A DNA stretch of 64,000 nt from Citrus sinensis (Eukaryota > Streptophyta > Magnoliopsida > Sapindales > Rutaceae). Positions 31,463-45,600 of this stretch are shown here, in pieces; the first letter of the stretch is position 1; each line of letters opens with the position of its first letter. The stretch spans positions 27,681,001 to 27,745,000 of the forward strand of contig NC_068564.1 of the NCBI RefSeq assembly GCF_022201045.2, given 5' to 3'. The notes below the pieces were generated by a model. It was not told the DNA's origin. It was given only the letters and a program-made list of their open reading frames with translations, and ran no database searches. A program made the translations under genes and the position numbers.

Positions 31463-34400
31463 TTACAAGGTTGCCATCAACATGGCACGAATTTTGGCTC
31501 TCAAATCATCAGAAATTTCATCAGTATTAGAGGGCTGAGATGAGGCCCTATCATCTTGCCACGATTTCGATAAATCTACAGAAGCTTCCCTGCTATGATG
31601 AGATTTTGATACATCTACAGAAGCTTCCCTACTACCAGCATTACCCTCGCCTGCTTTTGATTGATCTGATTTAATCTCCCCTTCCTCCAATTCCACTTCT
31701 CTTTCTGAGTAAGATCTCTTTCTATGCTTACGGTGCCTATGCTCATTATCAGAAGAGCTATCATGTTTGTGCCGACGTCGAGAGTGCCTGTGCTCATCTT
31801 CAGAGGAGCTATCATGCTTGTGTCGACATCGTCGAGAATCCCTGCGCTCATCATCTGAGCTATCATGCTTATGCCGACGGCTGGAATGCCGATGCTCATT
31901 GTCAGAAGAGCTATCATGCTTATGATGATGCCTAGAATCTTTGTCCTTAGAAGTGGAATGCCTTTTCCTGTCCCTGATGTGGGGTGAAGATTGATGAGAT
32001 CGGTGCTTCTTTTTAGAATGCTTGTGATTTTTTATTTCTTCTTCCTCTTCCTTCTCATCTTCTTCATTCCTAGTAGATCTAGAACGATACTTCCTCTTCG
32101 ATCGTCGATCAAGATCATCACCCAAATCTTTCTTTTCAGACTTCTCATTTCTATCAGAAGTGTCAACATCAAATGGAACTGAACTACCTTCTCTTTCTCT
32201 TCCTACGAGATTGACAACCTCAGCACCTGACCCAGAAAACCCACACTCAGGCAGTTCTACAGAAAGGCAACGCTGTTTTAAAGGTTCAGCTTTACTTTTA
32301 ATCATGGCAGCAAACATCTTTGCTCGCTTTAATCTCTCAGCTTTCAACTTCTGCTCTCTGGTCAAGCCTGCGTCACAGGAGTCAGCCTCACTAGCAGCTG
32401 CAACAGCAGCTGATTTTGCAATAGCATTTGCAACAGGGACAGATACATTAGGCTCCCCCTTCTGATCTGACTTCTGGTTGGAACTTTCAGGCCGAAAAGA
32501 AAGGAGACTACCAAGGCTTGAAGCCTGTCCACCCTCACTGCTAGGGCCTTGACTGGTACCAGTTACAGGCATCTTTGTTAGACATTCTAGGTTGGGGTTT
32601 CTAATGCCTCTCGTAGCAGCCTGAAGAATAGCAGCAGCTGCAGCTGCATCCACAGTGACGACACTATCCAGTTCAGCAGGTTTGGAAGGTAGATCTGATG
32701 CATCCTTCTTCGACTTGCTTATTATCATCTTAAACTTTTCTTTCCTGTCAGAATCATAGGGTCTATCAGATTCTGGGTACATCATATCATTTTCTCTGGA
32801 TGTAGTATTTTTCTTGTCCACCTCAAGCCCTGTTGAATCATGCTTCTGCGAAGCAAAGCCCTTTCCAGGTAATTTCGACTGTAAACACAGGAGAAGCAAA
32901 ACTATCAGCAATTATAAGGATAATACAGGTTCACCAATGGGATAAACATGCACTACTATTCAGAACACTTTATATCATGAAATATGAAGAACAGAGCAAA
33001 GTACCAAGCAATTCAGAATCAAGTCTTTTCAAAAACTAAATAGTAGCACCAATACAATCAAAATCCACAGCGCACTTGTCTTCTCCAATATTCATGCCTA
33101 AAGAGGGTTCAATAAACAAACTGACAACAATCCATACAGAACTGGCAAAAGTTATTAAAGAAAAATAGAGCATTTCAAAGAAACTCACCTCTTCAGCTTT
33201 ATGAAGAACCTTTAGATAGTAAGGATAATACAGGTTTGAAGGCAGAAGGAAGGGAAATCTCCCATATTTGCGATCCTGTTCAACAAGAACAGCCTCAAAT
33301 TCTTTCCCATTTCTCATGATAAACTCAACTATTTTATCAACTGCCCTCTTCATATCAGATGGAGGCTCCAAGACAGGTACGTTCGCCTTGGACAACCTAG
33401 GCAACGCAGAAGTTTCTGACTTACCCGCAGCAGTATCACCTTCTGTTTTTGTCCCACATGAGGTTCTAGCCTTTACTGCAGTAATGGATTGATTTTTTTT
33501 AATCAAAGGAACTTTTTCTTTCCTAGAAGCAAGTGAATGCTTTGAAACTGTCTCATCTTTCCCTGATACATTTCCAGAAGGTTCTATCTGTTCTGATGCA
33601 TTTGAAAAGGAAACTTTAACAGCACAAAAAGCTTCATCAGATTTATTTCTTTGAAGTTCAGGGGCATCCTCATTTGCACCATCTTCATCCTCTCCAGTTC
33701 CATAGATGGAACCAAGCAAAGACAATGCACCACCTCCTCCAGCATCAGGTCCACTTTTGGTCTTGTTTTCTTCACTCAGAAGTTCTGGGTGATCAACAAG
33801 GAACCTAAAGTATGCATGTAGATGATGATCAGGCATCAAGAACCCAAATGTGGGGTTGTCTCCTTGTTTTACCCTCAGAACAATTTCTGATTGCCCGCCA
33901 TGCTGGCTCACAAACATAGCAGTCCTTGCAATGATCTGATGTACCTTCTCTGAAGGAGGCTGAAAAAACAGAAAAAGAGATGCATTTGTCTCAAACAGTG
34001 GAACTCAACCAGAAAAAGATTGCAGAATACATAAAATTTTACTAATGTCCCAAAAAAGAAGAAAAGAAAACAAATAAATCGCACTAATATTCAAATAACC
34101 ATAAAGATCAAGAAACAGAACTGTACGAAGATATGTATCAGCCAGTTTGCTCTCAGGGGTTAAGATTTCTGAAAAGCAACAAATTCCTATCATCCTAATC
34201 CCACCTGCATGGCCCCTTGTCATGACATCACAAGGAAACAAGGAGCCCACGTATGGCAACCTTGGGTCACAAGAACTTCCATCTCTGCTTCGAGCATCTG
34301 AAACTTAGACATTGTAAACCTTAGAATAACAAAATCACCTTACACAACTATCATTCGGCCATGCTGATTAAGCATCAAACAAACCATTATATGTTAATTA

Positions 34401-35421
34401 CACTAAAAATCACAATATAAATAAAAAATCAGCCAGGTATATACTTACTAGGTTTTGTAATAAACTTTCAGGCAGTGAGAAGGGTGGCCGAAAACCAGAC
34501 TCAGCATCTGCAATCCTTTGCTCGGTCGATTCATCAGTGTTTCCATATGAAAAAGGAACAGCATTGAAGCCTCCATTATTCACAGGTTGAGCACCATTAT
34601 CTAAATCTGGAAATAAAAGAAAAGAGGATTAATAACCAAGCTCATATCGGACCATTACTAGTACCCAGCATCAACAGCACTACAAAAACTTAAGGAAAAG
34701 CCGGGGTTGAGAAATAATCCTTACTTGTTTCTCTGAATGACGAAACTGTTTGAAACTACATTTCTTCCTGCAACCTTGGAAGATTAATGCAAATAAACAT
34801 TCGACACATGCCACACCATCATACTATACACATCAAACTAACAACCCATAGAATGCCCGAGTTTAAATTACATGACATGACACATCACATGGTCATCCCT
34901 CATCAGTTTGCATAACTTCTAATGCTTTCAAGTAGTATAAGAGTTTTAACTAATGAGATATTCCATAAGCACATAAAGTAAATGCCAATTAAACTAGCAG
35001 ATTAGTTATGCAGCTAACTGTAAATTACAAATTCAAAATATCGATAACAATTAAAGCACTAAAATTTTTTTGTTTTTAAATATCAATACAGCGCCAATGG
35101 ACAAAAGATAAGAAATATAATAATACGATGAGCTACGCGAATTTGATTTATACCTTGTTGTTCGTGTTCCGGTGACGTGGAGGGTAAGTCCAGATATCTT
35201 TCGTGATCGAGCTCCGATTCGGAGGGGGAATCTGGATGACGTGGCGGAGAGAGTTGGCGACGCTTGGAACGTGGCGGAAGGGCGGAGAGGAGGTGCCGGA
35301 CATCGTAACGGTCGATGGTGAGCGAGTTCCATTCGACCAAGGCGTCTGGTGAGTTCACGAACGATGCGCTGCCGTCGTCGTCGAAGAGCAGTGCGTGGCG
35401 GCCCACTACCTCGAGATCCAT
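31463..35421 (-). CDS. SFSWAP-like: SWAP/SURP-domain splicing regulator (SFSWAP-like) with RS tail
   Basis: Four exons (high to low): 35421-35154, 34606-34449, 33959-33189 and 32878-31463; 2613 nt, 870 residues. The N-terminus has the DRY/EERY-type motif (LTIDRYDVRHLL, residues 34-45, then LDHERYLDL). SURP1 follows at about 143-200 (VHQIIARTAMFVSQHGGQ, FGFLMPDHHLHAYFRFL) and SURP2 at about 348-399 (VDKIVEFIMRNGKEFE, YGRFPFLLPS, YYPYYLKVLH). Exon 4 encodes Ala-rich and Lys-rich segments, a long RS/His-rich region (about 640-790) and a short tail (LRAKIRAMLMATL). Suppressor-of-white-apricot proteins are nuclear alternative-splicing regulators that often control their own transcript. The join from LPESLLQNL to PPSEKVHQII matches the animal protein layout. 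Confidence 0.92.
31740..31940 (-). repeat. Internal repeats in the RS-like domain
   Basis: Three to four imperfect repeats of about 55-60 bp on the coding strand encode KHDSS(S/D)(D/E)(N/D)E-H/R-RHS units. A separate ~39-bp duplication at about 31563-31640 encodes the doubled SREASVD(V/L)SKS. Such expansions are typical of RS domains. Confidence 0.75.
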
Positions 35422-36691
35422 TGAGTTTTGGCCGTTGGATTGTGCAACGGAAGATCTAAGGAAACCCTAATTTTGGTTTTCACAGAGGTGATGATCTTTT
35501 TGAGTTTATTGTGGTCGAATGTACGCACGTGCGGCCTGACAGGCGGCCTTTTTTTGTTTTTTTTTTTAATTTTCCTTTTGCTTTTTTGCAATTGACACTA
35601 CGAAAAAGAACAAAAAGAGTTTAGAAGGAAGAATTCCCAAATTTTACGGGTGTGTTTACTTGCAAATTGGGGAATCGGAGTTCAAAATTATAATGAATGA
35701 TAGTATTTATTTTTTAAAAAGTGTAAAATCTATAAATTACAATCATTCTCTAGATCTAACTTTTCAGTGCTTGGAAATCAGAATTCTATTCCAAAAAACT
35801 ATCTATATTTATTTTTATTGAATTTTCATAATCTGCAAATTACACTCAATTAAATTCTGTCTTTTTATATTTTCATCCCTCCAAAATTTATGAAAACACC
35901 CAAAAATTCTATACTCTTTTTAAATGGGTCCTTTATTATTTATTAGTAATATAATAATAAAAATTATTATTATTATTTCAAATTTATTATTGTTATTATC
36001 ATAATATATACAAATAATAGTAGAGACAACAAATATATATTTTACAACTGGTTCAAAAAATATATCCAAAATAAAAAATATATATATTTCACATTAATTA
36101 TTAGTTTGTCTTTCACACGCTCTCCATAAATGTTTTTATAAAAAAATTATTAGCTATCCACCCTAAGTTTATTCTATTATAAAAAAAAAGACTATAAATT
36201 TCTTTAATTCCTCACCATAAGTTTATAACGTGCATCAATCATCTACAATGAAAACAAAATTACGTTTACAAAGTAACTAATACTATAATTTGCATTTACT
36301 TTTATTTTTATCATTTTTAAAGGTAATTATTTTTTTAATGGTTGATACAAATTAAAGATTTAGGATAGAAATTTAAACAAATTTAAACTTTTATAATATT
36401 TTTGATAAGATAATAAACTTTTTAAGGTAGATTACTGATAATTTACCATTTTTTATTTTTTATTTTTGGGAAAAAGGAAATTAGCTAGACATAGATTTTC
36501 CCCAAAAAGAAAAAAAAAAGAGTCCAATAATTAATGGGATTGAAGCAATTAATCTACAATCATAGAACTTCTGTACACAACGAATGTGCTTTGCTTCTAG
36601 TATTTATTTTGTCTAATGAAGAGATCAAATACCAAATAACAATCAAAGAATAACTGATGTTTCCTAAACTATTCACCCAAGTACTGTTATG
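35422..36691. other. Intergenic region between the SWAP and VPS35L genes
   Basis: It holds the SWAP promoter/leader (up to about 35600) and the VPS35L 3' flank (about 36550-36691). Between them is very AT-rich DNA with no supported gene. Confidence 0.5.
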
Positions 36692-39600
36692 TCAGATGGT
36701 TGTAGAAGCTGAAATTCCAGAAGTTGGCAAGTGCTTATCCAAAACCTTGATGGTGGACTGCAGATACGCGTCATTGGTGCTCAAATTCGATTTGGCAGTT
36801 TCAATGAGTTTGGAGCAAACTGGTTGTATATTGTGATTGATCTGCTTGATTTACAAAGACAAAAGGAAGTTATCAATCAAGGAGCAAAGAATAATACAAA
36901 ACATTGAGATGAGTACGTAATAGGCTTCACACAGGAAGAATGCAAGATGAAATCATTGCCTTGTAGTAAAATCAAGAGTGCCATCAAAACATGAAAGGAA
37001 CCAAACCTTGAATGATGCTGCTATGCAGTTGCAAGCTTCAAGTGCCATGCTTCCGCGAGCAGCCTAGTTCCAGTATAGCATAGTCAACATGTATAAAAAA
37101 ATATGAAATAAAAATACTGCAATAATAAATTCAAAGCAACTGTTACCCCTGAAGGCTCTTGTTCAATGATTTCAACTAAATTCTGAAGTACATGCTCAGA
37201 AAAAGAGAGAAGTTCTTGTACATAGGATGAATCACCGTAGAACAACAAGTCATTACTCAAAATCTGCAAAAATAAAAGGGAGAGAGATTCAGATAAATGA
37301 TTGTTAAGGACTTCTGAATTCTGAAAATCCATCAAAACTTAAAAAAAATTAAATAGAAAATTGTGTGTAGAAACACCTCGAGATCTGCATTGTATGGCAG
37401 CTTATTTTGAGAAAGAGTTGCTGACAATGAAACAATAGCACAAGATATCCTTATCTTTATTTTTGATGTGATCCTACAATGGTTTTGTAAAACATTATAC
37501 TGTTATCCAAAATGAAGATTGACTAGAGAATGAAACTGAAGTAAGGTTTCGGCATGGAAAAGGAGAGGAAAGGCTTACCATGATTGGGAGGTAATGAGAG
37601 AAAGTATACTCTTAAGAGTGTGTGTAAACCCTAGTTCAGGATTACCTTCAAATGGACAAAAGAAAATAATATGAATTATACGTGCACGAGGGTACCACAC
37701 ACATGCATACAGATATATCTTAGATGAAATTTCCATAAACAAACAGAGTATCCTACGCTTAAGATGCTTTTAAGGAAGAAAGTAGAAGAAAAATATAATA
37801 ACAAAGTAGCATCACACATGGTTCAAAATATTTTTGCAGTACTCAAAAGTTTGATGTTTTAGAAAAGAAGTTCCAGGGGAAGCTCAGGAAGATCTTAATA
37901 ATAAAGAGAAATATCAATTCTCCTTGAATTTTTCATTAAAAAATAATAAATAAATAAATCCCTTCTTCTCCGCATATAAGAGAATTTTCTTCTCTGCACT
38001 GACAAGAAAATGATTCTCTTCAAGCCAAAGAGAAGTTTTCATCACACATTCACCGGTTTCACTGTTGTTTTAACACAAACCAAGCAACCATCAATTCCTT
38101 CCAAATAATCTAAGAAGTCCCCTCAAAATGATCTGATCCAAACAACCATTCACAGCATTTAAACATGATAACCTTTATTTTTCGGGATTTCTTATTTTTA
38201 AGTATATGTCTCATTTCAATACAATACTGCAAGGCCCCTGAAAGAAAATAAAAAGAATGAAGGATGTGATTTAAGCTCCATTATAATTCTAAATATGCCA
38301 CAAAAAAGTTAAGAACTTAAATAACAGAAAAAGTAGTTTACCGACCTGGAACAATAACCAAGAGGCTGCATAATTTTTGAATTGAGGTTACCATACCATC
38401 AACATCAACTGGTGTTAGGGAGCCTATCGGGGGAAAAAATAAATAAATAAATAACAAATTAGAAACCTGTGAAAACCAAAACATTCTCACAACTCAGAAC
38501 ATAAACCAAAAATGATTACTGCACCATTAACGAAATGAAGAAACATAAGGAATATAAGCAATCTAATAAAAGCAATAACAAAATAAACTTGAAAGGGATG
38601 GAACTAAATTTAAACAGCAAATTTGGAGGAATAAAGAAATAGCATTGAACAGTCATGTGCTAGAATGATGATACTGTGATCTGTCACCATGCAACCATTT
38701 GCATCTGAGCTGAAATCTAAAATGAATCTCTTGGTGTTCTAGATTTTTTTTTTAAAAAAAAATTAAACACTTTGACTGTGATTGCGTTGGTCTCCTAATC
38801 TTCAAAACTAAAGCCAATTCTTATCCCACAAATGATTCAATTATTTTCTTAATGTAAGATTTTCCCATGTTGCAGATCCAAGCTTTAAAAGGCTCCATAA
38901 ATGCTATTTCCTAATATTCATCCACCATCAGTTCACAGAACTTAGGAGAAAACTATGGTGCAACGGTGGTACCGTGCCACCGTTGCACCCAGCCGTTGGA
39001 TCCCAATGGATCCATCTATCCAAGTGGATCCAACGGCTGGATGCAACGGTGGCACGGTACCACTGTTGCACCGTAGCCGGACCCCAGAACTTAAATCATT
39101 TGTATCCACAAAGGTTACATCAGAAGGTTACAATCTAAGAGCCGCATAGAAAGAAGCAAGAGTCGATTGCGTGGAAACATGGACATGATTATTGAAGTCC
39201 AATAAATATCAACAATCAACTTTTAGTACAGTGAAAAGTTTGTAACAGTTGCAAAGCACCTTCTTAAGCAAGTGTTTCACCATAATAAATTAAAGAACCA
39301 ACCGTTTATCAAGTCAACACTTTGTAAACAGCTGATTGCTGAGTCTACCAGTCCATCTGAATGAGAAATTAAACCAGCTAACAAGGCAACCTGATTTGTT
39401 AAAAATTGAATTAGTAACATGGAGTAGCTGACATCAACAGAAACACATCAAAAGAAGAAAGCGTTACCTCGGAAGTCTCAATGTATAGATTTAACTGCCT
39501 AATGTGATCTGAAATTGAAGGTATAGTGACTTCGCTAAATGCTATGCAAGATTTTACAAAACTTAAATGTTTCCTTCCATCTTTCAAAGCTTTAGTCGCT

Positions 39601-42600
39601 AAATGATTGCTTGAGTGAACAAGAGTTTCCTGAAGTACATCAACAATTATATTAATATGTTTGAAAGAGAGAAAAGAAGTACCAAAAAAAAAAGAAAAAC
39701 TGCAGACCTTAAGTTCATTTATGCTACCAAAAGCTCCACGACATTCAACTAGAAATGTTAAATGTCGTTCCATCTCTGCTCCATAGTCAACCTAACAGTA
39801 AAGAGCAAACAATGAATCTCAAACAAATGAAATTGATAGCCATAACATTGTCAAAACTTAAAGAGCTCAATTTTTGAGGATCTGATATATGTAGTTAAAT
39901 TTAATACCATGAGGACAAAACGAGAAATCAGACGTGCCGCTTGATAATCATCACCTTTGGAGTTTACAAAATCTATACCATCATGTAGAGCCTGACAAAT
40001 TTCAAAAAGCAACTGTACGGTAGTAGGATCATTTATACAACCATTTCTGCAAACAAAAGAAGAATAAATTATTCTTACCCAGAAGTGGAACAATTTTTCA
40101 ACATTACACAGAAAAAGTAGCAAATATATTCACCAGTAAGAAAAGGGCAAAAGATACCTTGTAGCCATATTGAGGATTTGCATATCAATACTAATCCGTG
40201 AGCTCCCATACATTACATCCAATATCTCAAGAAAATGTCCCTACAAGATTACATAATCAATCAATTAATAGCTTGTAAGCAGTTCGATCATATAATTTTT
40301 TTTAGGGTCTCAAAGAACATACTATTTCCTGTATTCTTCTGGTACAACAGCACCAAAAATGAAAAGAGAAAGAAGAAAACAGAAGTCTAGTGAGAAGAAT
40401 ACCAAAGCAAATACATCTTCTAAGTCCTTGAAATGAGAAAGAATCTTCATCAAGATGGACTGCAAGCCTACCACATCATTATCAACGATCTCTTTTTTGC
40501 ACGCTCTTTCTGAAATACCTTCTAAAATAGTATTCAGATGATTATCCTGACACAACAATTGGACTCAGAGAAATAAAACTAATATGGAAAATATATGGTA
40601 ATATGCAAAATGCATAACTGCTCTCCTATTCAAAAATTAAGCTTGCATGAATCTTGAAATGCAGCAAAATATGTACTTGAAATCGTCAACTAATTACAGA
40701 ACAAACAGCTTAAAGAGAAGACTGACAAAAGTTTCAGACAAACAAATCAACATACATAAAATGGTACTCCCGAAACCATTTTGTATTATACTTGCACAGA
40801 AGTCTCACATTAGTTTCGTTAAAATTCACAGCAGATCTCAAGTTTATGAAATTTTTAACATTTATACACTTAATTACAATAGCAGATGAACTAGAAAACA
40901 CTATATGAAGTTTTGTTACATTCTCTTGACATTATACTGTTTTGAACCATGTAAGTTCTACTAAAACAAGAGAAAGAGAAAAAAGTTTAAAAGAGCCACT
41001 TTTTTTAGGTAGTACATATTGGGTATAGGAAAATAGCACTGCTATCACTTCATTTGTGCCACAAGCTACAGTACTAAAAAGAATCAAAAGTAAGAAAAAG
41101 CTAAATATCAAAAGTACAGTTACTTGGATAAAATCAACACTGTTGGAGAGACATCAATTTTCCAGACATACAGGAAGGAGTTACCTAATATGCAACTAGT
41201 GATCAACAACAAAAACTTTGAAAAGTAGCCAAATAAAGACAGCAGAGACAGGATGCCACACATCAGTGTGAGAAAAATGCACATTCAAAAGAACTTAAGA
41301 GGCCTGCAAAACCATAAGGTGTCACAATTTCACAATATAGTTAATCTTACCATCTGATTCTGAAGAATAATATCCACATAAGGATCCACAACCTTCAGGA
41401 AGTCATCAAGTTCATCAAGTAGAGTAACAACCTGACATAAATCAATAAGAAAATAAACATAATAAATGAAGAAGAGAATCTCTATCCATCCTAGCCTCCT
41501 AGGAAATAGGGTAAACAGCTATAGCAACAAAACACCAGCGACAAGATAATTCTTATCAGTTTAGGAAGAAGTAAAAAACTTCTAATCTCATGTGAATGAT
41601 AGGATCATGATTTATTGATTGAAAAATGTATATTTAAAAAACGGGTATAACCTCTGACCATTGATCTTGCCCACACAAATTGAACATGCATATATTCATG
41701 TCTATATGCATTTATCAAAATAATTTGTTTCTTTAGTATAGACCAAATCCCATCCTAACTCTTAATATTAGCAGAATTCAACCAAGATCTCTAGTACCAC
41801 CTGAAGGTGTCTTGCCAACCGGACTAACTAGTATCCACTACGATTACTCCTAATAATTTAAAGTTATCTCTTAAGCATAATAGTATAATTTTCTGAAAGA
41901 AGAATGATCAGAAAACCACATCTGACATTTAAATATGACACAGAAACACACAACAGAAAGTATTAAGCCTTACATAGCCTGAGATGAAAAGAACTTAGCA
42001 GAACTGACAATTACATTATGAAAACTTAACATGTGAGAATAAAACAAACAAAGAATTCTCAACTAGGAAAAGAACAATCTAAAGACCTGAATAATTCTAT
42101 CAACCGCTGCATTCAAAATGTCCAGTGTGGGTCTCCTCTCACACAGTCTGAATCCAAGTAATCTGTAATTCAAACACTGCTCCCCCAAAAAAATAAGTAA
42201 ATAAATAAACAAACAAAATAATAATAATAGTAAACAGCAGTGACAATTCATCACATATCATTGAAAATTAAATCCTAAGAAGTACGAGAATGCTTATGGA
42301 TAATGTAATAATCAGATAATGATACCTGATCATAAGATTTATCATTGCTGTACTCAATCAGATGAAGGATCTCCACAGCATAAGAGCCGACTATTTCAGT
42401 TGGAAGTTCCTTGAGCAGATGATGAAGAACTACTGAGACACAGGGGTTACTTCCAAACAACTCAACCTGATTCCTTCCTAGTCCAAGCTCCATAAGGACT
42501 GTGCCTACTTGCCTCTTTCAATAGAGATTAATATTCAAATCAGCTAGACATATTTAGAAAACTTACCAAGAATGAGATAACTTCATCAGAGTCTACAAGA

Positions 42601-45600
42601 TTGCCAATGGGACAAGTGAGACAATACTTCTATGCAAATACTAAAAGAGTTCTTAAACAACTTTCACAGCCCTAATTGCTACACAAGTGTTGTGCACTTT
42701 AAAATTCAGAAAACCATACATCATTAATAGCATATCAAGTTGCTGCCTGTGATTTACAGACAGAGAATCAGAAGACAATGACAACTTAAGCTTATGACAG
42801 ATGGTGTCAGACAAACTCCATTACTGACCTGAGAGGCATCCTTAAAAATGCACTTCATAATATACTCAATGGTTGGTTCCATTAGACTGACAAGCAACCT
42901 TCTGTTGTCTACAGATTTTCCATGTGCTGCTTCCTTTGTTGACAAAACCCGCGTTAATAGAATTTTGATGTCATTTATAGATGTAATTAGGTGTCCTGTT
43001 ACAGCATAGTGCTTTAAATTAATTTTCTGGGATCATTAAGACAATGGCATGACTTATGTATTATACATAAGCTGAAAGTATTTAGGTTCCATGAACAATT
43101 ATACATGTAGAAGTAGATGTACGTCATCCTTGAAGAGAAGCATGCGCTTTGTCTGCACAAACATCTAAGATATCTTTACCTGTATCACATGAGGGTAACT
43201 TCCGTGCACAGTGGGCCATATATAGCCGACAATAGACAGATGCCAATGGATCTGCTAACCCTCTTGTCATCAGTACCAGGCGCTGGAGACTGTTGGCAGG
43301 TCGGTCGTTCAAAAAACGCCAGCAAGGCAATATTGCTAGCTCCAAGTAACTGAAGTAAGTCAAATAGATGACAAAATATTAACAAAAGAGATACAGAGAG
43401 AGAAACAATAGGTATTTTTCAAAGTAAAATTTATTTCTAAACAGAAGATTAGAAAATAGAGAATTTGAGAAGATAAGGACCTTACATGCGTGGAAGAAGC
43501 TCTCGGACAGAACCAACTTTGCAAAACCAATTATTGCAAGTTTCTTTGGCTTCAACGCAAATATTAATTTCCTTAAAATTCTCTGCCATATGACTAAAAC
43601 TCAGGAAAAATAATCAAGATGGTAATATATTTTTAAATTTTTTCAAGGGTTTATAGAAACTTCTCTCCAGCCAAAGTAAACATCAGTACAAAATATATCT
43701 AAACTTATCGACTATAGACAATTTGAACAGTGCAGTACACAAAGAAAAACAGAAAGAAAGAAGACAAAGAGAGAGAGTGAAAGTGAGAAAAAGAGAGAGT
43801 CAGAGAGAGATAGAGGGAAAACACACAAAATGATAATGGATATGGACCTGATAAGTAGCAGAGCCTTGATCCATCTTCACCAAATTCAGCTTTCTGCTTG
43901 ATGCGTTCCCATACCAAATTCCCGAGCATGTCCATTATCTCCGCGACAAGAACAAAAAGAGTGGGATAAAATTGTAAAACTGATGTATCCATCAGAAGTC
44001 TAGCAACCTGCAGAACATAACAAGAAATTTTAAAGTCAATTAATCCATACATGAATCAGATTATTGCTAAAAAGGTCCAGACCAAAGATTCTCAAACCAG
44101 ATAAATTTTCATCAAATAGAGAGAAAGAAAGGGCGAGACAGGGAGGGGGTTGAATCTCATTTAATAGCAACATGTTAATGGGACAAGTAATCATGCCTGT
44201 GGAGCAGCTAAAAAAGTGAAATGCTAATGCTAGAATTGTAATGCAAATTATAACACTGTAATAGACAATAAACAGCCCGAATAATTTTTCTTGGACATAT
44301 AGTTGAAAAAAGAAATCCAAAATTGACAGCATATAGTTTGGCTCTTGCATTCAGCTGTTTAATTTTTAAAGATGACATTGATTTTGGAAAACATAATAAG
44401 AAAATAACTTGAATTAAAACAAAAAAATATTTACCTTTATGGATAATTTAAGAGATGTTACTCGATCTTCAGCAGTCCAAGCACGCTTAATTTCATCCTT
44501 CAGCTCATGTAGTCGTGAGACATATTCTTGCCCCGTTATCACCTTGACATCCTCTTCAGCAAAATTTGCAGGATCATCCAATTCCTTTAGATGCTTAGTT
44601 GTTGAGTCTTTCACATTTGCTGCAAATTCAAGTGTTACAATAACTTTGATAAGCAAATATTAGAACTGTTCTGCAGATAACTAAGTAATTTGTTAGAAAT
44701 AAACAAATCAACAGATAGTACTTGTCCCTGTAAAATAATAAGAACTTTGATTAAAAAGATAAATAAATAAAGGAGAGGATTACCATACCCTTGCCAGTTT
44801 TAATTATTACATCAGGCATCTGTCAGAAAGAAAAAATCAAATTATCACTTACCCACAGAAGAAAAAGCACAAAAGACTGATTTAAGGTCCAAGTAGTATG
44901 CTGTTAAGAAAGGGGAAGATGTCTTTTAGTGAGCAAAGAAGGAAACTATCATGACAACTACCACAACTCTACTTTTACTATCATCATGGCCGCATAAAAT
45001 GAACAAGCAGGAGAGAGTGTCAAACACAAATTCATATTTATTGAAAGCACAGCACCTAAATTCAGTAAACATGGAATGTTAAATTCAAAATGATTTTTAA
45101 TGTTGAAGCAAATGGAAGTATATGCTTACTAAAGAAACTGAAACCATTTTGGAGACAGGAAATTTCTGCATTAAGAATCTCTTAAAAGTGGTCCATTCTT
45201 TAACTGAAACTTCAGCAGCAGCTTCACTTGAAACCGTAGAACTACTCTCACCATCTTCCACATCCTTGTTTAAAGCCACTGCATTAGCTGCAGGAGATCT
45301 CAGTGGATCAAAGAAATCATGACTTTCATGATCCACGACATCAACCTATAATAAGATAACTGACACTGTCATGTCTTTTAACAATAAACAAGGGAATATT
45401 CACCCTCAAGCAGTGTTCAAAGTTTATGCAGTAAAATTCCAACATGCAAAGAAGTTTGTTTCAATCTTTTCAGCTAGAAAGAGAGTACTCGCATGCTGAT
45501 GTAGGCATTTTTTCTCAAATCTACATGACAGAGAATTGCTAAAAGACCAAAAATTTACTGAATTATTAAAGAAAAGCCGCAAAATTATGCCATGATGATT

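Noticed and set aside
32160..32465. 101-codon ORF antisense to the SWAP gene
   Set aside because: A shadow of the RS/Ala-rich coding sequence, with no family features of its own.
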